Assembly: GCA_003168255.1 (NCBI GenBank)
Contig: PMSU01000098.1
Coordinates: 78,810-142,809 of the forward strand
Reading direction: 5' to 3'
DNA: 64,000 nt
From: Actinomycetota bacterium
GTDB lineage: Bacteria; Actinomycetota; Actinomycetes; Streptosporangiales; Streptosporangiaceae
The position numbers and the translations under genes are program-made. Positions 8,855 to 15,967 of this stretch are shown in pieces. Position 1 is the first letter of the stretch. Each line of letters opens with the position of its first letter. The notes below the pieces were generated by a model, which was not told the DNA's origin, searched no databases, and saw nothing but the letters and a program-made list of their open reading frames with translations.

Positions 8855-9160
8855 TCAGTCCTGCCTTTCCAGGTACCAGAGCATCTCGTCGTCGGTAACC
8901 TTTATCCGGCCGGCGAACGCCGACAGCGACGGCTCAAGCTCGGAGAGCTCGAAGCTGCGGCCCAGGGCGTCCTCCAGGCTGGCCCGGCTCAGTCGGCACC
9001 GCTGCGGGACACCGATACGGATGTAGCCTCCCGCGTCCTCCACCGTCACATCGGAGCCCGGGTTGTCGGCCTCGATGGCCTCGATCACCGCGTCCGCCAA
9101 CTCGCCGTCGACCCCGCGGATCACCGGGCCGACCATCTTCACGTGCGTGTTCGTCGTCAT
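8855..9160 (-). CDS. tmoD: Monooxygenase effector/coupling protein (TmoD-like)
   Basis: A 101-residue MmoB/DmpM-family effector without cofactors, which binds the hydroxylase and tunes oxygen activation. Family features: VGPVIRGVDGELADAVIEAI near the N-terminus, then a VEDAGGYIRIGVP strand-rich core. The size equals that of TmoD. The ATG at 9160 follows GAGGAAGGCATC. It lies between the ferredoxin and beta-subunit genes, the same order as in tmoABCDE, isoABCDE and xamoABCDE clusters. Confidence 0.94.
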   Translation of the reverse strand: MTTNTHVKMVGPVIRGVDGELADAVIEAIEADNPGSDVTVEDAGGYIRIGVPQRCRLSRASLEDALGRSFELSELEPSLSAFAGRIKVTDDEMLWYLERQD

Positions 9161-9184
9161 GATGCCTTCCTCACGTGCTGGCGC

Positions 9185-9562
9185 TCAGATGCCAGGGCAG
9201 CGGTTGTGATGACGCAGGCCGTCTTGCGGGATGCCGACCCTGACGCGGTCGCCAGTGACCTCGACCGGGTAGGCATACAGCCGGCACCCGGCTGGGTTGA
9301 TGCCGACGCCGGCCCGCAGGTCGAACTCCCAGAGGTGACCCATGCACACCAGCACGCCGGAGTCCTCATCGAAGTCTCCGTCGGCCAGCGGCATCTCCTG
9401 GTGCGGGCACATCCCCTGGTAGGCCCTGACCTCGCCGCCCGGCAGGTGCACGAGCAGGACCGGCTCATCGGCCACTTGGACGTCGAGGATGTCGCCCTCC
9501 CACAGTTCGCCCAGGTCCACCGCGTCCACCCAGCGGACAGCGGCATCGGTGCCCGTGCTCAC
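9185..9562 (-). CDS. tmoC: Rieske-type ferredoxin of the monooxygenase (TmoC-like)
   Basis: A 125-residue Rieske [2Fe-2S] ferredoxin. Ligands are Cys52/His54 in MCPHQEMPLADG and Cys73/His76 in VLVCMGHLWEFDL. It would carry electrons from a reductase to the diiron hydroxylase. The GTG start at 9562 overlaps the gamma-subunit stop by four bases (GTGA). It is slightly longer than TmoC, with a C-terminal RHHNRCPGI tail. The reductase that feeds it is not in the window. Confidence 0.94.
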   Translation of the reverse strand: MSTGTDAAVRWVDAVDLGELWEGDILDVQVADEPVLLVHLPGGEVRAYQGMCPHQEMPLADGDFDEDSGVLVCMGHLWEFDLRAGVGINPAGCRLYAYPVEVTGDRVRVGIPQDGLRHHNRCPGI

Positions 9563-9804
9563 GCGTACACGACCTCGAGCACGTCCAGCGGGGCGAGATT
9601 CGCTTCGGCGACCGTGACCTCGTCCGCGACGAACTCGCCCTGGCGGCGGATCCGCATCGGCCTGTCCTGCGCGGCCACTCGGCGGCCGACCACGTGGTGC
9701 GCGATCTTCTCGGCCACCACCGTCATCGGGTCGTCGGTATCGACGGGCACCAGGAGCACCACGAAGTCGCCCTCGAAGATTCCCTGTACCGGAAACAGCG
9801 CCAT
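9559..9804 (-). CDS. tmoB: Monooxygenase hydroxylase gamma subunit (TmoB-like)
   Basis: An 81-residue ubiquitin-like gamma subunit starting MALFPVQGIFEGDFVVLLVP, matching TmoB in length and pattern (strand-rich start, then MTVVAEKIAHHVVGRRV and a terminal LDVLEVVY). It stabilises the hydroxylase complex. The start at 9804 is two bases after the alpha-subunit stop, so the genes are coupled. A longer in-frame start at 9861 would lie within the alpha gene and is rejected on family length. Confidence 0.92.
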   Translation of the reverse strand: MALFPVQGIFEGDFVVLLVPVDTDDPMTVVAEKIAHHVVGRRVAAQDRPMRIRRQGEFVADEVTVAEANLAPLDVLEVVYA

Positions 9805-9806
9805 CG

Positions 9807-11306
9807 TCAGGCCTTCCCGTTCTCGCGCGCCCAGGCGTAGTTGGTGGCATCCTGGCCGCATTCCTCGGGGGACAGGCCCATGTAGGCCAGCGCCCCGCCG
9901 AGGTCCGGGGGCTGGATGAGGCCGCCGAGGAACCGGTCGATGATGCCCAGGTGACCCTTGAACCTGGCCGAGCTCTGCTCAAAGATCCACTTGCAGGGCT
10001 CGGAGCAGAACGTGTACCTGCGTCCCTCTAGGTCAAGCAGGAGCGGCGCCGGGCTCTTCAGGAAGCCGGCGGCGTACCCGGCCGGCGACACCACCGGGAT
10101 CTGGCACATGTTGCAGACCATCGGGAAGGTCTCCGGCAGGGTCAGCTCCGGCTTGCCGGCCCGGACGTTCGCCGTGATCACGTCCCAGTACTTGCCGAAC
10201 GAGTCGTTCCAGCCCGGGTACTTCTCCTCCAGCCACTCCCGCTCGGCGCCGGACATCCCGGCGTCCGGGTTCCACCACACGGTGGGCCGCCAGGTCCAGA
10301 TGCCCAGGTGCAGCGCGTGGTGGTACCACTCGAGTTCGCCGAGGAACTGCTCGTTCCAGTACCACGGCCGTTCCAGGCCGAAGTCCCTGAACTGGTCGAT
10401 GAACTGCTTGTTGATCCACTCGTTCATGAACTCCTTGAACGAGTGGGTGCGGTGCTCCAGCGGCGTGTAGTAGTCCATCGAAATCCCGGTGAGCAGGGCG
10501 AAGACGTGCCAGCTCCGCCAGAACATGTGGTCAACTAGATGTTGCGCGACCTCCTTCTGGCCGTTCTCCACCAGGATTTTTATCGTCGGCTCGCCCTGCT
10601 GGGAGTGCCGGGCCTCGTCGGTCTGGATGGAGGAGATCAGCGCGCCAAAGTCGAGGTCGCCGACGTTCATCGCATCCGCGGCCATGCCGAGGAACTGCAG
10701 GTTGGTGAAGCCGGTCTCGAAGGTGAAGGTGAGCTGGATCGCGGTGGATACCGCGTCATTGGCGGTGAACATGTCGTCGAACAGGTGCCGGGCCGCGATC
10801 GCGCCCCACTCGTTGGTGTGCAGCGCCTTATGCGCCCAGTCCATCCGCGGTTCTTTATTGAGCAGGGTGTACGGGAAGTAGGTCTGGATCTGTCCGTGCC
10901 TGGTCTCGTCCAGGCAGCCGAAGGTGGCCATGTTGCGCCACGCGGCGGCCCGGCCGAAGCGGCCCATCCGGGACTCCCCGAGGCCCGCGATGTACTCGGG
11001 CACGGCGATTGCACCGTAATGTGCGACTATCGCTGATTTCCATCCCGGGTCCAGCTCGTCAAACATCCGGGACCGGCCGATCACCGAGTTCACCGAGTAC
11101 ACGCCGGCGTCCTTGCCTACCTGGTTATGCACGTACTCGGAGTAGGTGACCTTGTAGGGCTCATCCCAGCCCCACCACTTCTCGGCCGGGATGCCGTAGG
11201 TGTTCGACAGGTCCTGGGGCCAGGCCTCTTCCTGGTCCACGTAGGACAGGGTCCAGTTCATGTCCCTGGTGAGGTCGTACCACTCGGACCGGGCCAGACT
11301 GGGCAT
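9807..11306 (-). CDS. tmoA: Soluble diiron monooxygenase hydroxylase, catalytic alpha subunit (TmoA-like)
   Basis: A 499-residue catalytic subunit. All six diiron ligands fall at the positions known for toluene 4-monooxygenase: Glu104, Glu134, His137 (LDETRHGQI), Glu197, Glu231 and His234 (QTDEARHSQQG). Thr201 and the pocket residues Ile100, Ala107, Gln141, Phe176, Phe196 and Phe205 are also kept, but residue 103 is Pro instead of Gly. A C-terminal YHS-type domain with CNMC and CSEPC is present. The ATG at 11306 follows GGAGGAACC. It heads the leftward operon tmoABCDE. The family oxidises benzene, toluene, phenol or alkenes; the exact substrate is not certain. Confidence 0.96.
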   Translation of the reverse strand: MPSLARSEWYDLTRDMNWTLSYVDQEEAWPQDLSNTYGIPAEKWWGWDEPYKVTYSEYVHNQVGKDAGVYSVNSVIGRSRMFDELDPGWKSAIVAHYGAIAVPEYIAGLGESRMGRFGRAAAWRNMATFGCLDETRHGQIQTYFPYTLLNKEPRMDWAHKALHTNEWGAIAARHLFDDMFTANDAVSTAIQLTFTFETGFTNLQFLGMAADAMNVGDLDFGALISSIQTDEARHSQQGEPTIKILVENGQKEVAQHLVDHMFWRSWHVFALLTGISMDYYTPLEHRTHSFKEFMNEWINKQFIDQFRDFGLERPWYWNEQFLGELEWYHHALHLGIWTWRPTVWWNPDAGMSGAEREWLEEKYPGWNDSFGKYWDVITANVRAGKPELTLPETFPMVCNMCQIPVVSPAGYAAGFLKSPAPLLLDLEGRRYTFCSEPCKWIFEQSSARFKGHLGIIDRFLGGLIQPPDLGGALAYMGLSPEECGQDATNYAWARENGKA

Positions 11307-11454
11307 GGTTCCTCCGTTCACGCTGGGCGCCTGTGTCGCAGCGTTAAATGTGGCCGGTGCTCCGCAACGACCGGGGTGCCATCCGCAAGAGGGTTGAGCG
11401 GACTGTGTCGTACGTCACAGTGTGGGTTGGGTGCCGCCATCCGGCAAGAGAGTC

Positions 11455-11471
11455 GTTCCGCGCTGCGGGAC
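11455..11471. promoter_or_regulatory. Putative IclR-type operator upstream of tmoA and the HAD gene
   Basis: GTTCC-GCGCTGC-GGGAC, an inverted repeat with five-base arms and a seven-base centre, one mismatch from perfect. The same 5-7-5 design occurs at 14728-14746 and 27625-27641, each in a control region of this catabolic cluster. It lies 149 bases before tmoA and 86 before the HAD gene. The remainder of 11307-11557 holds no gene. Confidence 0.55.
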
Positions 11472-11557
11472 AGCATCGCTATTCGAGCGTCAGTGACGAC
11501 GTAGTGTCGTGAGCCGGCGCACTGAACTGAGACTGGCTCCGGGCGGAGGGAGGACAG

Positions 11558-12328
11558 TTGGCGACTGCACGCGGATTGCTGCTCGATATCGGTGGCGTGA
11601 TCCTGCGTCCCGCAACGGTTCTGGCTGAGGCTCTCGCTAACTCCGAGCCGCGGCTCCGGCCCACCGTGACAGCTCTGGCGATAGGTACCGAGCACGACGA
11701 ACTCTGGCAGCGGATGCTCCGCTGCGAGATCAGCGAGCGGGCTTACTGGGCGCAGCGCGCGGCCGAGCTAGGGGCCGCCATCGGTGAGCAGTGGGACACC
11801 AGGACGATGATTAACCGGATGTACGACCGGCCCGACGCGGACTGGCTCGACGCTGATTGCGTCGCGCTGATGGCCGACGCCAGCGCGGCCGGCATCCCGC
11901 TCGGTGCCCTCACGAACGATCTCGCCGACTTCCACGGGCGGGAATGGGTGGAGCAACAAGAGTGGCTCAAGCCTTTCGACGTCATCGTCGACGCGTCAGT
12001 GACAGGGGTGCTGAAGCCCGACCCGCGGGCATTCGCGGCGGGAGCGGCAGCCCTTCAGCTCGATCCGTCCGAGGTGGTGTACCTCGATGACATGCCCTGG
12101 AACGCCGCAGCCGGCGCGGCAGCGGGCCTCCAGGCGATCGAGGTCTCCTACGCCGCCCCGCAGCTGGCGTTCGACGAGGCGCGTTCGCGGCTAGGACTGA
12201 GCCCCCGCGCGGGGCCTGAGGCCCCGCGGCCTGAGGCCCCGCGGCCTGAGGCCCCGCGGCCTGAGGCCCCGCGCGGCCTTGACGCCCCCCGCGGCCTGCC
12301 CTGCGCGTCTGACGCCCACGTGGCCTGA
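11558..12328 (+). CDS. HAD-family hydrolase (subfamily IA-like)
   Basis: A 256-residue HAD hydrolase. Motif I is LLLDIGGVIL with nucleophile Asp10, motif II Thr is in GALTNDL, and motifs III/IV are KPDPRAF and VVYLDDMPWN. The second Asp of the usual DxD is Gly, as in some subfamily IA enzymes, so it may be a phosphatase or dehalogenase-like. The TTG start at 11558 is set by a strong GGAGGGAGGACAG ribosome site. The last roughly 35 residues are a low-complexity tail built from a 15-base repeat (RPEAP units). It is divergent from the monooxygenase operon; a role in removing phosphate from aryl phosphates is possible but unproven. Confidence 0.88.
   Translation: MATARGLLLDIGGVILRPATVLAEALANSEPRLRPTVTALAIGTEHDELWQRMLRCEISERAYWAQRAAELGAAIGEQWDTRTMINRMYDRPDADWLDADCVALMADASAAGIPLGALTNDLADFHGREWVEQQEWLKPFDVIVDASVTGVLKPDPRAFAAGAAALQLDPSEVVYLDDMPWNAAAGAAAGLQAIEVSYAAPQLAFDEARSRLGLSPRAGPEAPRPEAPRPEAPRPEAPRGLDAPRGLPCASDAHVA
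12211..12270. repeat. 15-base tandem repeat at the 3' end of the HAD gene
   Basis: Four copies of GCGGCCTGAGGCCCC (the first with one change) encode the repeating PEAPR tail of the HAD protein. Each unit contains the palindrome GGCCTGAGGCC, so the RNA could also fold. Further degenerate copies continue to about 12345, past the stop. Confidence 0.85.
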
Positions 12329-12373
12329 CGCCCCGCACGGCCTGACCCCCGCATCCGAGAAGAAGGAGGAATC

Positions 12374-12613
12374 ATGCCCCTAGTTCGCATCGACATCATG
12401 GAGGGCCGAAAGCCCGAGATGATACGGGAACTGCACGAGCGAGTCGCGGCCCTGGTCGCGGAGATTCTCGACACCCCCATCGAACGGGTCCGGACGTACA
12501 TCACCCAGTTCCCGCCGCACGCATGGGGGATCGGGGGGGTCCCGGCCGATGTAGCGCGAGCTGAGGACATCGCAGCGCGCGCGGCGGCCGCGCAGGACCC
12601 CGGCAGTACATGA
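12374..12613 (+). CDS. 4-oxalocrotonate tautomerase family protein
   Basis: A 79-residue tautomerase starting MPLVRIDIMEGRKPEM. After removal of Met the catalytic Pro1 is exposed, and the conserved Arg in RTYITQF is present. In catechol meta-cleavage it isomerises 2-hydroxymuconate to 2-oxo-3-hexenedioate, feeding the decarboxylase encoded at 29950-30753. It is slightly longer than the classic 62-residue enzyme, with an Ala-rich tail. An AAGGAGGAATC ribosome site precedes the ATG. Its stop overlaps the next gene by four bases. Confidence 0.92.
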   Translation: MPLVRIDIMEGRKPEMIRELHERVAALVAEILDTPIERVRTYITQFPPHAWGIGGVPADVARAEDIAARAAAAQDPGST

Positions 12614-13365
12614 CCGACGCCGAGCTGTGCGTCGTCGTCGGCGCCACCGGGACCATCGGCAGCGCGGTCACCAGGCGGCTGACCGAACGCGGCCTGCGGG
12701 TTCTGGCGGTGGCCAGGCAGGCCGACGCTCTGGATGCGCTGGCCGGCGAATCGGCCGCGGTGTCCACTTGCGTCGCTGACATCAGTTCCAACTCGTCGAT
12801 CGGCCTGCTGGCGAACGCGGTAGCCGGACGGCCTGTGCGGATGGCCGTGCTCGCCGCCGGCCTGCCGGTTCGCGGATCCGCCGAGGTCATCGACCCAGAT
12901 CTGCTGGCGGTCGGCGCCAACGTGAAGCTGGGCGGCCTGCTACGTCTCGTCCGGGGGGTAAGCGGCTCGTTGCGGCGTGGCTCGAGGCTCGTCACGTTCG
13001 CCGGATCGCTCGGCCTCGAGCCGCGCGCCGGCGAGGCCGGCCCCGGTGCCATCAACGCCGGGGTCTTCAACCTGATGCGGCAGCTCAGCCTCATCTACGG
13101 CCCGCGCGGCATCACCACGCACACGATCAGCCCTGGCCCCGCGGACACCCCGAGACTGCGCAAGATCGCCGAGGGCGTGGCAGCGGAGAGCAACAGGCCA
13201 TTTGACGAGGTCTGGCAGACATACGTCGAGGCGACGTCGCTGCGGCGCTTGCCTACCGCGGACGAGATCGCCTGGGGAGTGACGCTGCTGCTCGATCCAG
13301 AGGCAGACCTGCTGCACGGCAGCGTTCTGTACCTAGACGCCGGAGGCCACCGGGGCATCCACTGA
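12610..13365 (+). CDS. SDR-family protein with altered catalytic residues
   Basis: A 251-residue Rossmann protein of the short-chain dehydrogenase/reductase family. The nucleotide motif is GATGTIGSAV, and the ending (LLHGSVLYLDAGGH) is typical. Where active SDRs have YxASKAG, this protein reads PGAINAG, so both the catalytic Tyr and Lys appear replaced (Pro and Asn). It may bind a nucleotide without standard reductase chemistry, or use other residues. It overlaps the tautomerase gene by four bases. In aromatic clusters an SDR at this place is often a dihydrodiol dehydrogenase, but the missing Tyr/Lys argues against that here. Confidence 0.88.
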   Translation: MTDAELCVVVGATGTIGSAVTRRLTERGLRVLAVARQADALDALAGESAAVSTCVADISSNSSIGLLANAVAGRPVRMAVLAAGLPVRGSAEVIDPDLLAVGANVKLGGLLRLVRGVSGSLRRGSRLVTFAGSLGLEPRAGEAGPGAINAGVFNLMRQLSLIYGPRGITTHTISPGPADTPRLRKIAEGVAAESNRPFDEVWQTYVEATSLRRLPTADEIAWGVTLLLDPEADLLHGSVLYLDAGGHRGIH

Positions 13366-13554
13366 CCCCGGGGCTGCCCGCGACTCCGCGCGCCTCGGTT
13401 TGCCTGCCCTAGCCGGGGCGCGGCTCACCCAAGACAGCCGCACCCCTGGATCGATCTCGGGTGGGGTGAGGCCAGGGGGATGCCTGGGGCAAGCGGGGCA
13501 GGTGATGGTTGCCGGGCCCGCATAACGGGACGCGCAGGGGCCAGGGCCAGGCAT

Positions 13555-13601
13555 GAATGTGGCGTGGCCTACCACCAGTGGGGGGCTCTGCCACATCCAT
13601 C
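13555..13601. repeat. Dispersed palindromic repeat, copy 1
   Basis: A degenerate copy of the element seen at 13810-13857 and 63841-63892: outer arms GAATGTGG and CCACATCC flank a CCTACCACC-x-GTGG core. The arms have decayed compared with the other two copies. It lies in the gene-free stretch 13366-13884, with the tandem array between it and copy 2. Confidence 0.75.
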
Positions 13602-13680
13602 GCCCCGCAGGCGGCATGAACGCCTACCGAAGGGGGCCCGCAGCCCGGCCAGGCCCCGTCGAGCGGCATGAAATGCCCCC

Positions 13681-13800
13681 GCCGAAGGGCCCGTGCCCCC
13701 GCCGAAGGGCCCGTGCCCCCGCCGAAGGGCCCGTGCCCCCGCCGAAGGGCCCGTGCCCCCGCCGAAGGGCCCGTGCCCCCGCCGAAGGGCCCGTGCCCCC
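13681..13800. repeat. Six perfect 20-base tandem repeats
   Basis: GCCGAAGGGCCCGTGCCCCC is repeated six times without a change, preceded by a partial unit. Each unit contains the palindrome GGGCCC. The array is noncoding and lies between two copies of the dispersed palindrome, in the 519-base spacer between the SDR gene and the IclR gene, which otherwise holds no gene. Perfect identity suggests recent expansion. Confidence 0.95.
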
Positions 13801-13809
13801 GCCAGGCCC

Positions 13810-13857
13810 GTCGATGTGGAGTTACCTACCACCGGTGGTAGGCGCTGCCACATCGAC
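13810..13857. repeat. Dispersed palindromic repeat, copy 2
   Basis: A 48-base element with perfect ten-base outer arms (GTCGATGTGG at 13810-13819, CCACATCGAC at 13848-13857), five-base spacers and a perfect 18-base inner palindrome CCTACCACCGGTGGTAGG (13825-13842). It lies 27 bases past the stop of the leftward IclR gene, where it could act as a bidirectional terminator or be a REP-like mobile repeat. Confidence 0.9.
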
Positions 13858-13884
13858 GACATTCGCCACGCCAAGAGGCGCGCC

Positions 13885-14706
13885 TTACCAGGCGCGTGGC
13901 GTCATGGCGCGGGCCGTCCGTGCCGGTCCTGGCCGGTAGCCCAGCCGGCGGCTGATCACCTCGGCCGCCTCGACCACCAGGTGGGTGTAGCGGCGCATCG
14001 CGTCGCCGCGCATTCGAGACGAGGCGCCGACCACGCTCACCGCGGCGATCGCCGCGCCGTCGGAGTCCCGCAGCGGTGCCCCGACCGAGGTGACGCCGAT
14101 GTGCCCTTCCTCGAGGTTGGAGGCCCAGCCGCGACCAGCTACCCGGTCCAGCTCGGCGATAAGGATTGTCTTGTCGGTGATGCTCCGCGGCGTGCACGCC
14201 GCGAGTTCGTGCCCGTCAAGGCGTCGCAGCAGTTCCGGTCGCGGCAGCGCGGCCATCAGTACCTTGCCCGAACTTGTCCAGTGCGCCGGCAGCCGGTGGC
14301 CCACCCGCCGGAAGATGGGCAGCATCTGGCTGCTCTCGAGCCGCTCAACGTAGATCACCTCAAGGCCGTCGAGCACGGCGATGTGCACCATCTCGCCGGT
14401 GTTGTGGCGCAATGTGGTGAGTACCGGCAGGGCGGCTTCGTGCAGGTCGACGTGTTCGGTGACGGTAGTGCCGAGCTCGTAGAGGGCGAGCCCAAGCCGG
14501 TACTTGCCGGTGGCGGGGTTTTGCTCGAGCAGCCGTTCGGTGACCAGGGTCGTGACGATTCGGTGCGCGGTGCTCTTGCCTAGTCCGACTCGCCGGGCCA
14601 GTTCGCTCACGCCAAGTTCCCGGTCCGCGCTGGAGAACGCCCGCAGCACCCTGACCGCCTTGCGGACAGACTCTACGAGGCCTCGATCGGCCGAAACAAT
14701 GGCCAC
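13885..14706 (-). CDS. IclR-family transcriptional regulator
   Basis: A 273-residue regulator. An N-terminal winged helix (about residues 10-75, VRKAVRVLRAFSSADRELGV then LGKSTAHRIVTTL) is followed by the IclR effector domain, ending in AAEVISRRLGY. The start is a GTG at 14706. It is transcribed away from the PEP-synthase-like pair, and a palindrome (14728-14746) lies 22-40 bases upstream of its start, so it probably controls itself and the divergent operon. A paralogue is at 28349-29140. The effector is probably an aromatic acid or phenol, which is inference. Confidence 0.95.
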   Translation of the reverse strand: MAIVSADRGLVESVRKAVRVLRAFSSADRELGVSELARRVGLGKSTAHRIVTTLVTERLLEQNPATGKYRLGLALYELGTTVTEHVDLHEAALPVLTTLRHNTGEMVHIAVLDGLEVIYVERLESSQMLPIFRRVGHRLPAHWTSSGKVLMAALPRPELLRRLDGHELAACTPRSITDKTILIAELDRVAGRGWASNLEEGHIGVTSVGAPLRDSDGAAIAAVSVVGASSRMRGDAMRRYTHLVVEAAEVISRRLGYRPGPARTARAMTPRAW

Positions 14707-14727
14707 GATCAGTACATTACCCCCGAA

Positions 14728-14746
14728 CGTCCCGCATGGCGGGACG
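14728..14746. promoter_or_regulatory. Putative IclR operator between iclR and the PEP-synthase-like operon
   Basis: CGTCCCGC-ATG-GCGGGACG, a perfect inverted repeat with eight-base arms. Its core GTCCC-N7-GGGAC matches the GTTCC-N7-GGAAC pattern found upstream of tmoA and of the 27648 operon. It lies between the divergent IclR gene and the gene starting at 14823. Confidence 0.6.
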
Positions 14747-14822
14747 GATGTCTTGTTCGCGTATCACGGTGTACCTACGCTCCAAGCACCCGGCAACGCG
14801 GTCGGAACCTCTTGGAGGACGG

Positions 14823-15899
14823 GTGGCACACATCTCGTGGTTCGACCGGCACGACGCCGACGACGAGCCTGTGCTGGGCGGGAAGAACACCAGTCTGGGA
14901 TTGCTCACATCAGCGGGTCTGCCTGTCCCGCCCGGCTTCGCGGTGACGGCCAGCGCCTATCGCACGGTATTCGCATCGACCGGCGTCGAGGACAGCCTGA
15001 CGCGCCTGCTCGCCGACCTCGATCCGAGCGACCCGGCGAGCGTGGCAGCCGCCGGACACCGCGCCAGAGAGCTGATCCTCGCCATCGACCTGCCGCCCTG
15101 GCTGCTCGACCCGCTGGCGGAGGCCTACGCCCAACTGGGCGAGCACTGCAGCACGAAGGACGTTCCGGTGGCCGTGCGTTCGTCGGCGACCTGCGAGGAT
15201 CAGCCCGACGCCAGCTTCGCCGGCGAGCACGACACGTTTCTGTGGGTACGGGGCGCCGAGGCTGTCGGGGCCCACGTCTTGCGGTGCTGGTCCAGCCTGT
15301 TCACCGACCGGGCCATCAGCTATCGCTGGCGGATGCACTACGCCGAGGCCGGTGCCGCGATGAGCGTCGGCGTGCAACAGATGGTGCTGCCCAAGGCGGC
15401 CGGGGTGGCGTTCACCCTCAACCCGCACAACGGCGACCGCTCGCAGATCGCGATCGACGCCTCGTGGGGTCTGGGTGAGGCCGTCGTCAGCGGCTCGGTA
15501 ACCCCGGACAACTTCCTGGTGGACAAAGTGATGGGAACCATCACCCGGCGCATCATCTCGACCAAGACGATTGAGCACCGGCTCGACGGCGATCGCGTCG
15601 TCGAGGCCGAGGTCGACCAGGATCGCCGGGACATTCCCTGCATCACCGATGACGAGGTCCGCGCGGTGGCCGGCCTCGCGCGACGGGCCGAGAAGCACTT
15701 CGGGTGCCCGCAGGACGTCGAGTGGGCGATCGACCCGCTGATCACCGGCGAGGACAAAGTCGTCCTTCTCCAGAGCCGCCCGGAGACCGTCTGGAGCAGG
15801 AAGCCACGCACGACCGCGGCTAACTCAAGCGACATGTTCCGGAGCATGGTCGACACGCTGCTCGACGCCAACCGAGGGCGGGAAGCCGCACCCGGGTAA
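14823..15899 (+). CDS. PEP-synthase N-terminal-like ATP-binding subunit (phenylphosphate synthase beta-like)
   Basis: A 358-residue protein equal to the N-terminal PPDK/PEP-synthase nucleotide-binding domain: GGKNTSLGLLTSAGLPVPPG near the start, AVRSSATCEDQPDASFAGEH in the middle, then SWGLGEAVVSGSVTPD, and VLLQSRPETVW at the end. It lacks the phosphohistidine and PEP-binding domains; the phosphohistidine domain is on the next gene. This split and the sizes match the two main subunits of phenylphosphate synthase. It would use ATP to phosphorylate the partner His. The GTG at 14823 follows GGAGGACGG and fits family length better than the upstream ATG at 14736. Confidence 0.85.
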   Translation: MAHISWFDRHDADDEPVLGGKNTSLGLLTSAGLPVPPGFAVTASAYRTVFASTGVEDSLTRLLADLDPSDPASVAAAGHRARELILAIDLPPWLLDPLAEAYAQLGEHCSTKDVPVAVRSSATCEDQPDASFAGEHDTFLWVRGAEAVGAHVLRCWSSLFTDRAISYRWRMHYAEAGAAMSVGVQQMVLPKAAGVAFTLNPHNGDRSQIAIDASWGLGEAVVSGSVTPDNFLVDKVMGTITRRIISTKTIEHRLDGDRVVEAEVDQDRRDIPCITDDEVRAVAGLARRAEKHFGCPQDVEWAIDPLITGEDKVVLLQSRPETVWSRKPRTTAANSSDMFRSMVDTLLDANRGREAAPG

Positions 15900-15967
15900 T
15901 CGTGACGCAGTACCCGCCGTCCATGGTGGCCGGCGGACTCCGCTCATGAAGTTCAGGAAGGACTGCC

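Noticed and set aside
9807..11306. Methane or propane monooxygenase identity
   Set aside because: The small gamma subunit, Rieske ferredoxin, YHS domain and exact ligand numbering place it with toluene 4-monooxygenase-type enzymes, not with MmoX or PrmA.
13681..13800. CRISPR-like regular array
   Set aside because: Units are directly adjacent with no spacers and no cas genes are in the window. The same holds for 60001-60188.
13693..14583. Long open frame on the plus strand over the 20-base array and the IclR gene
   Set aside because: It is antisense to a clear IclR gene and its start is only a translation of the tandem array (repeated PPPKGPCP); no domain is recognisable.
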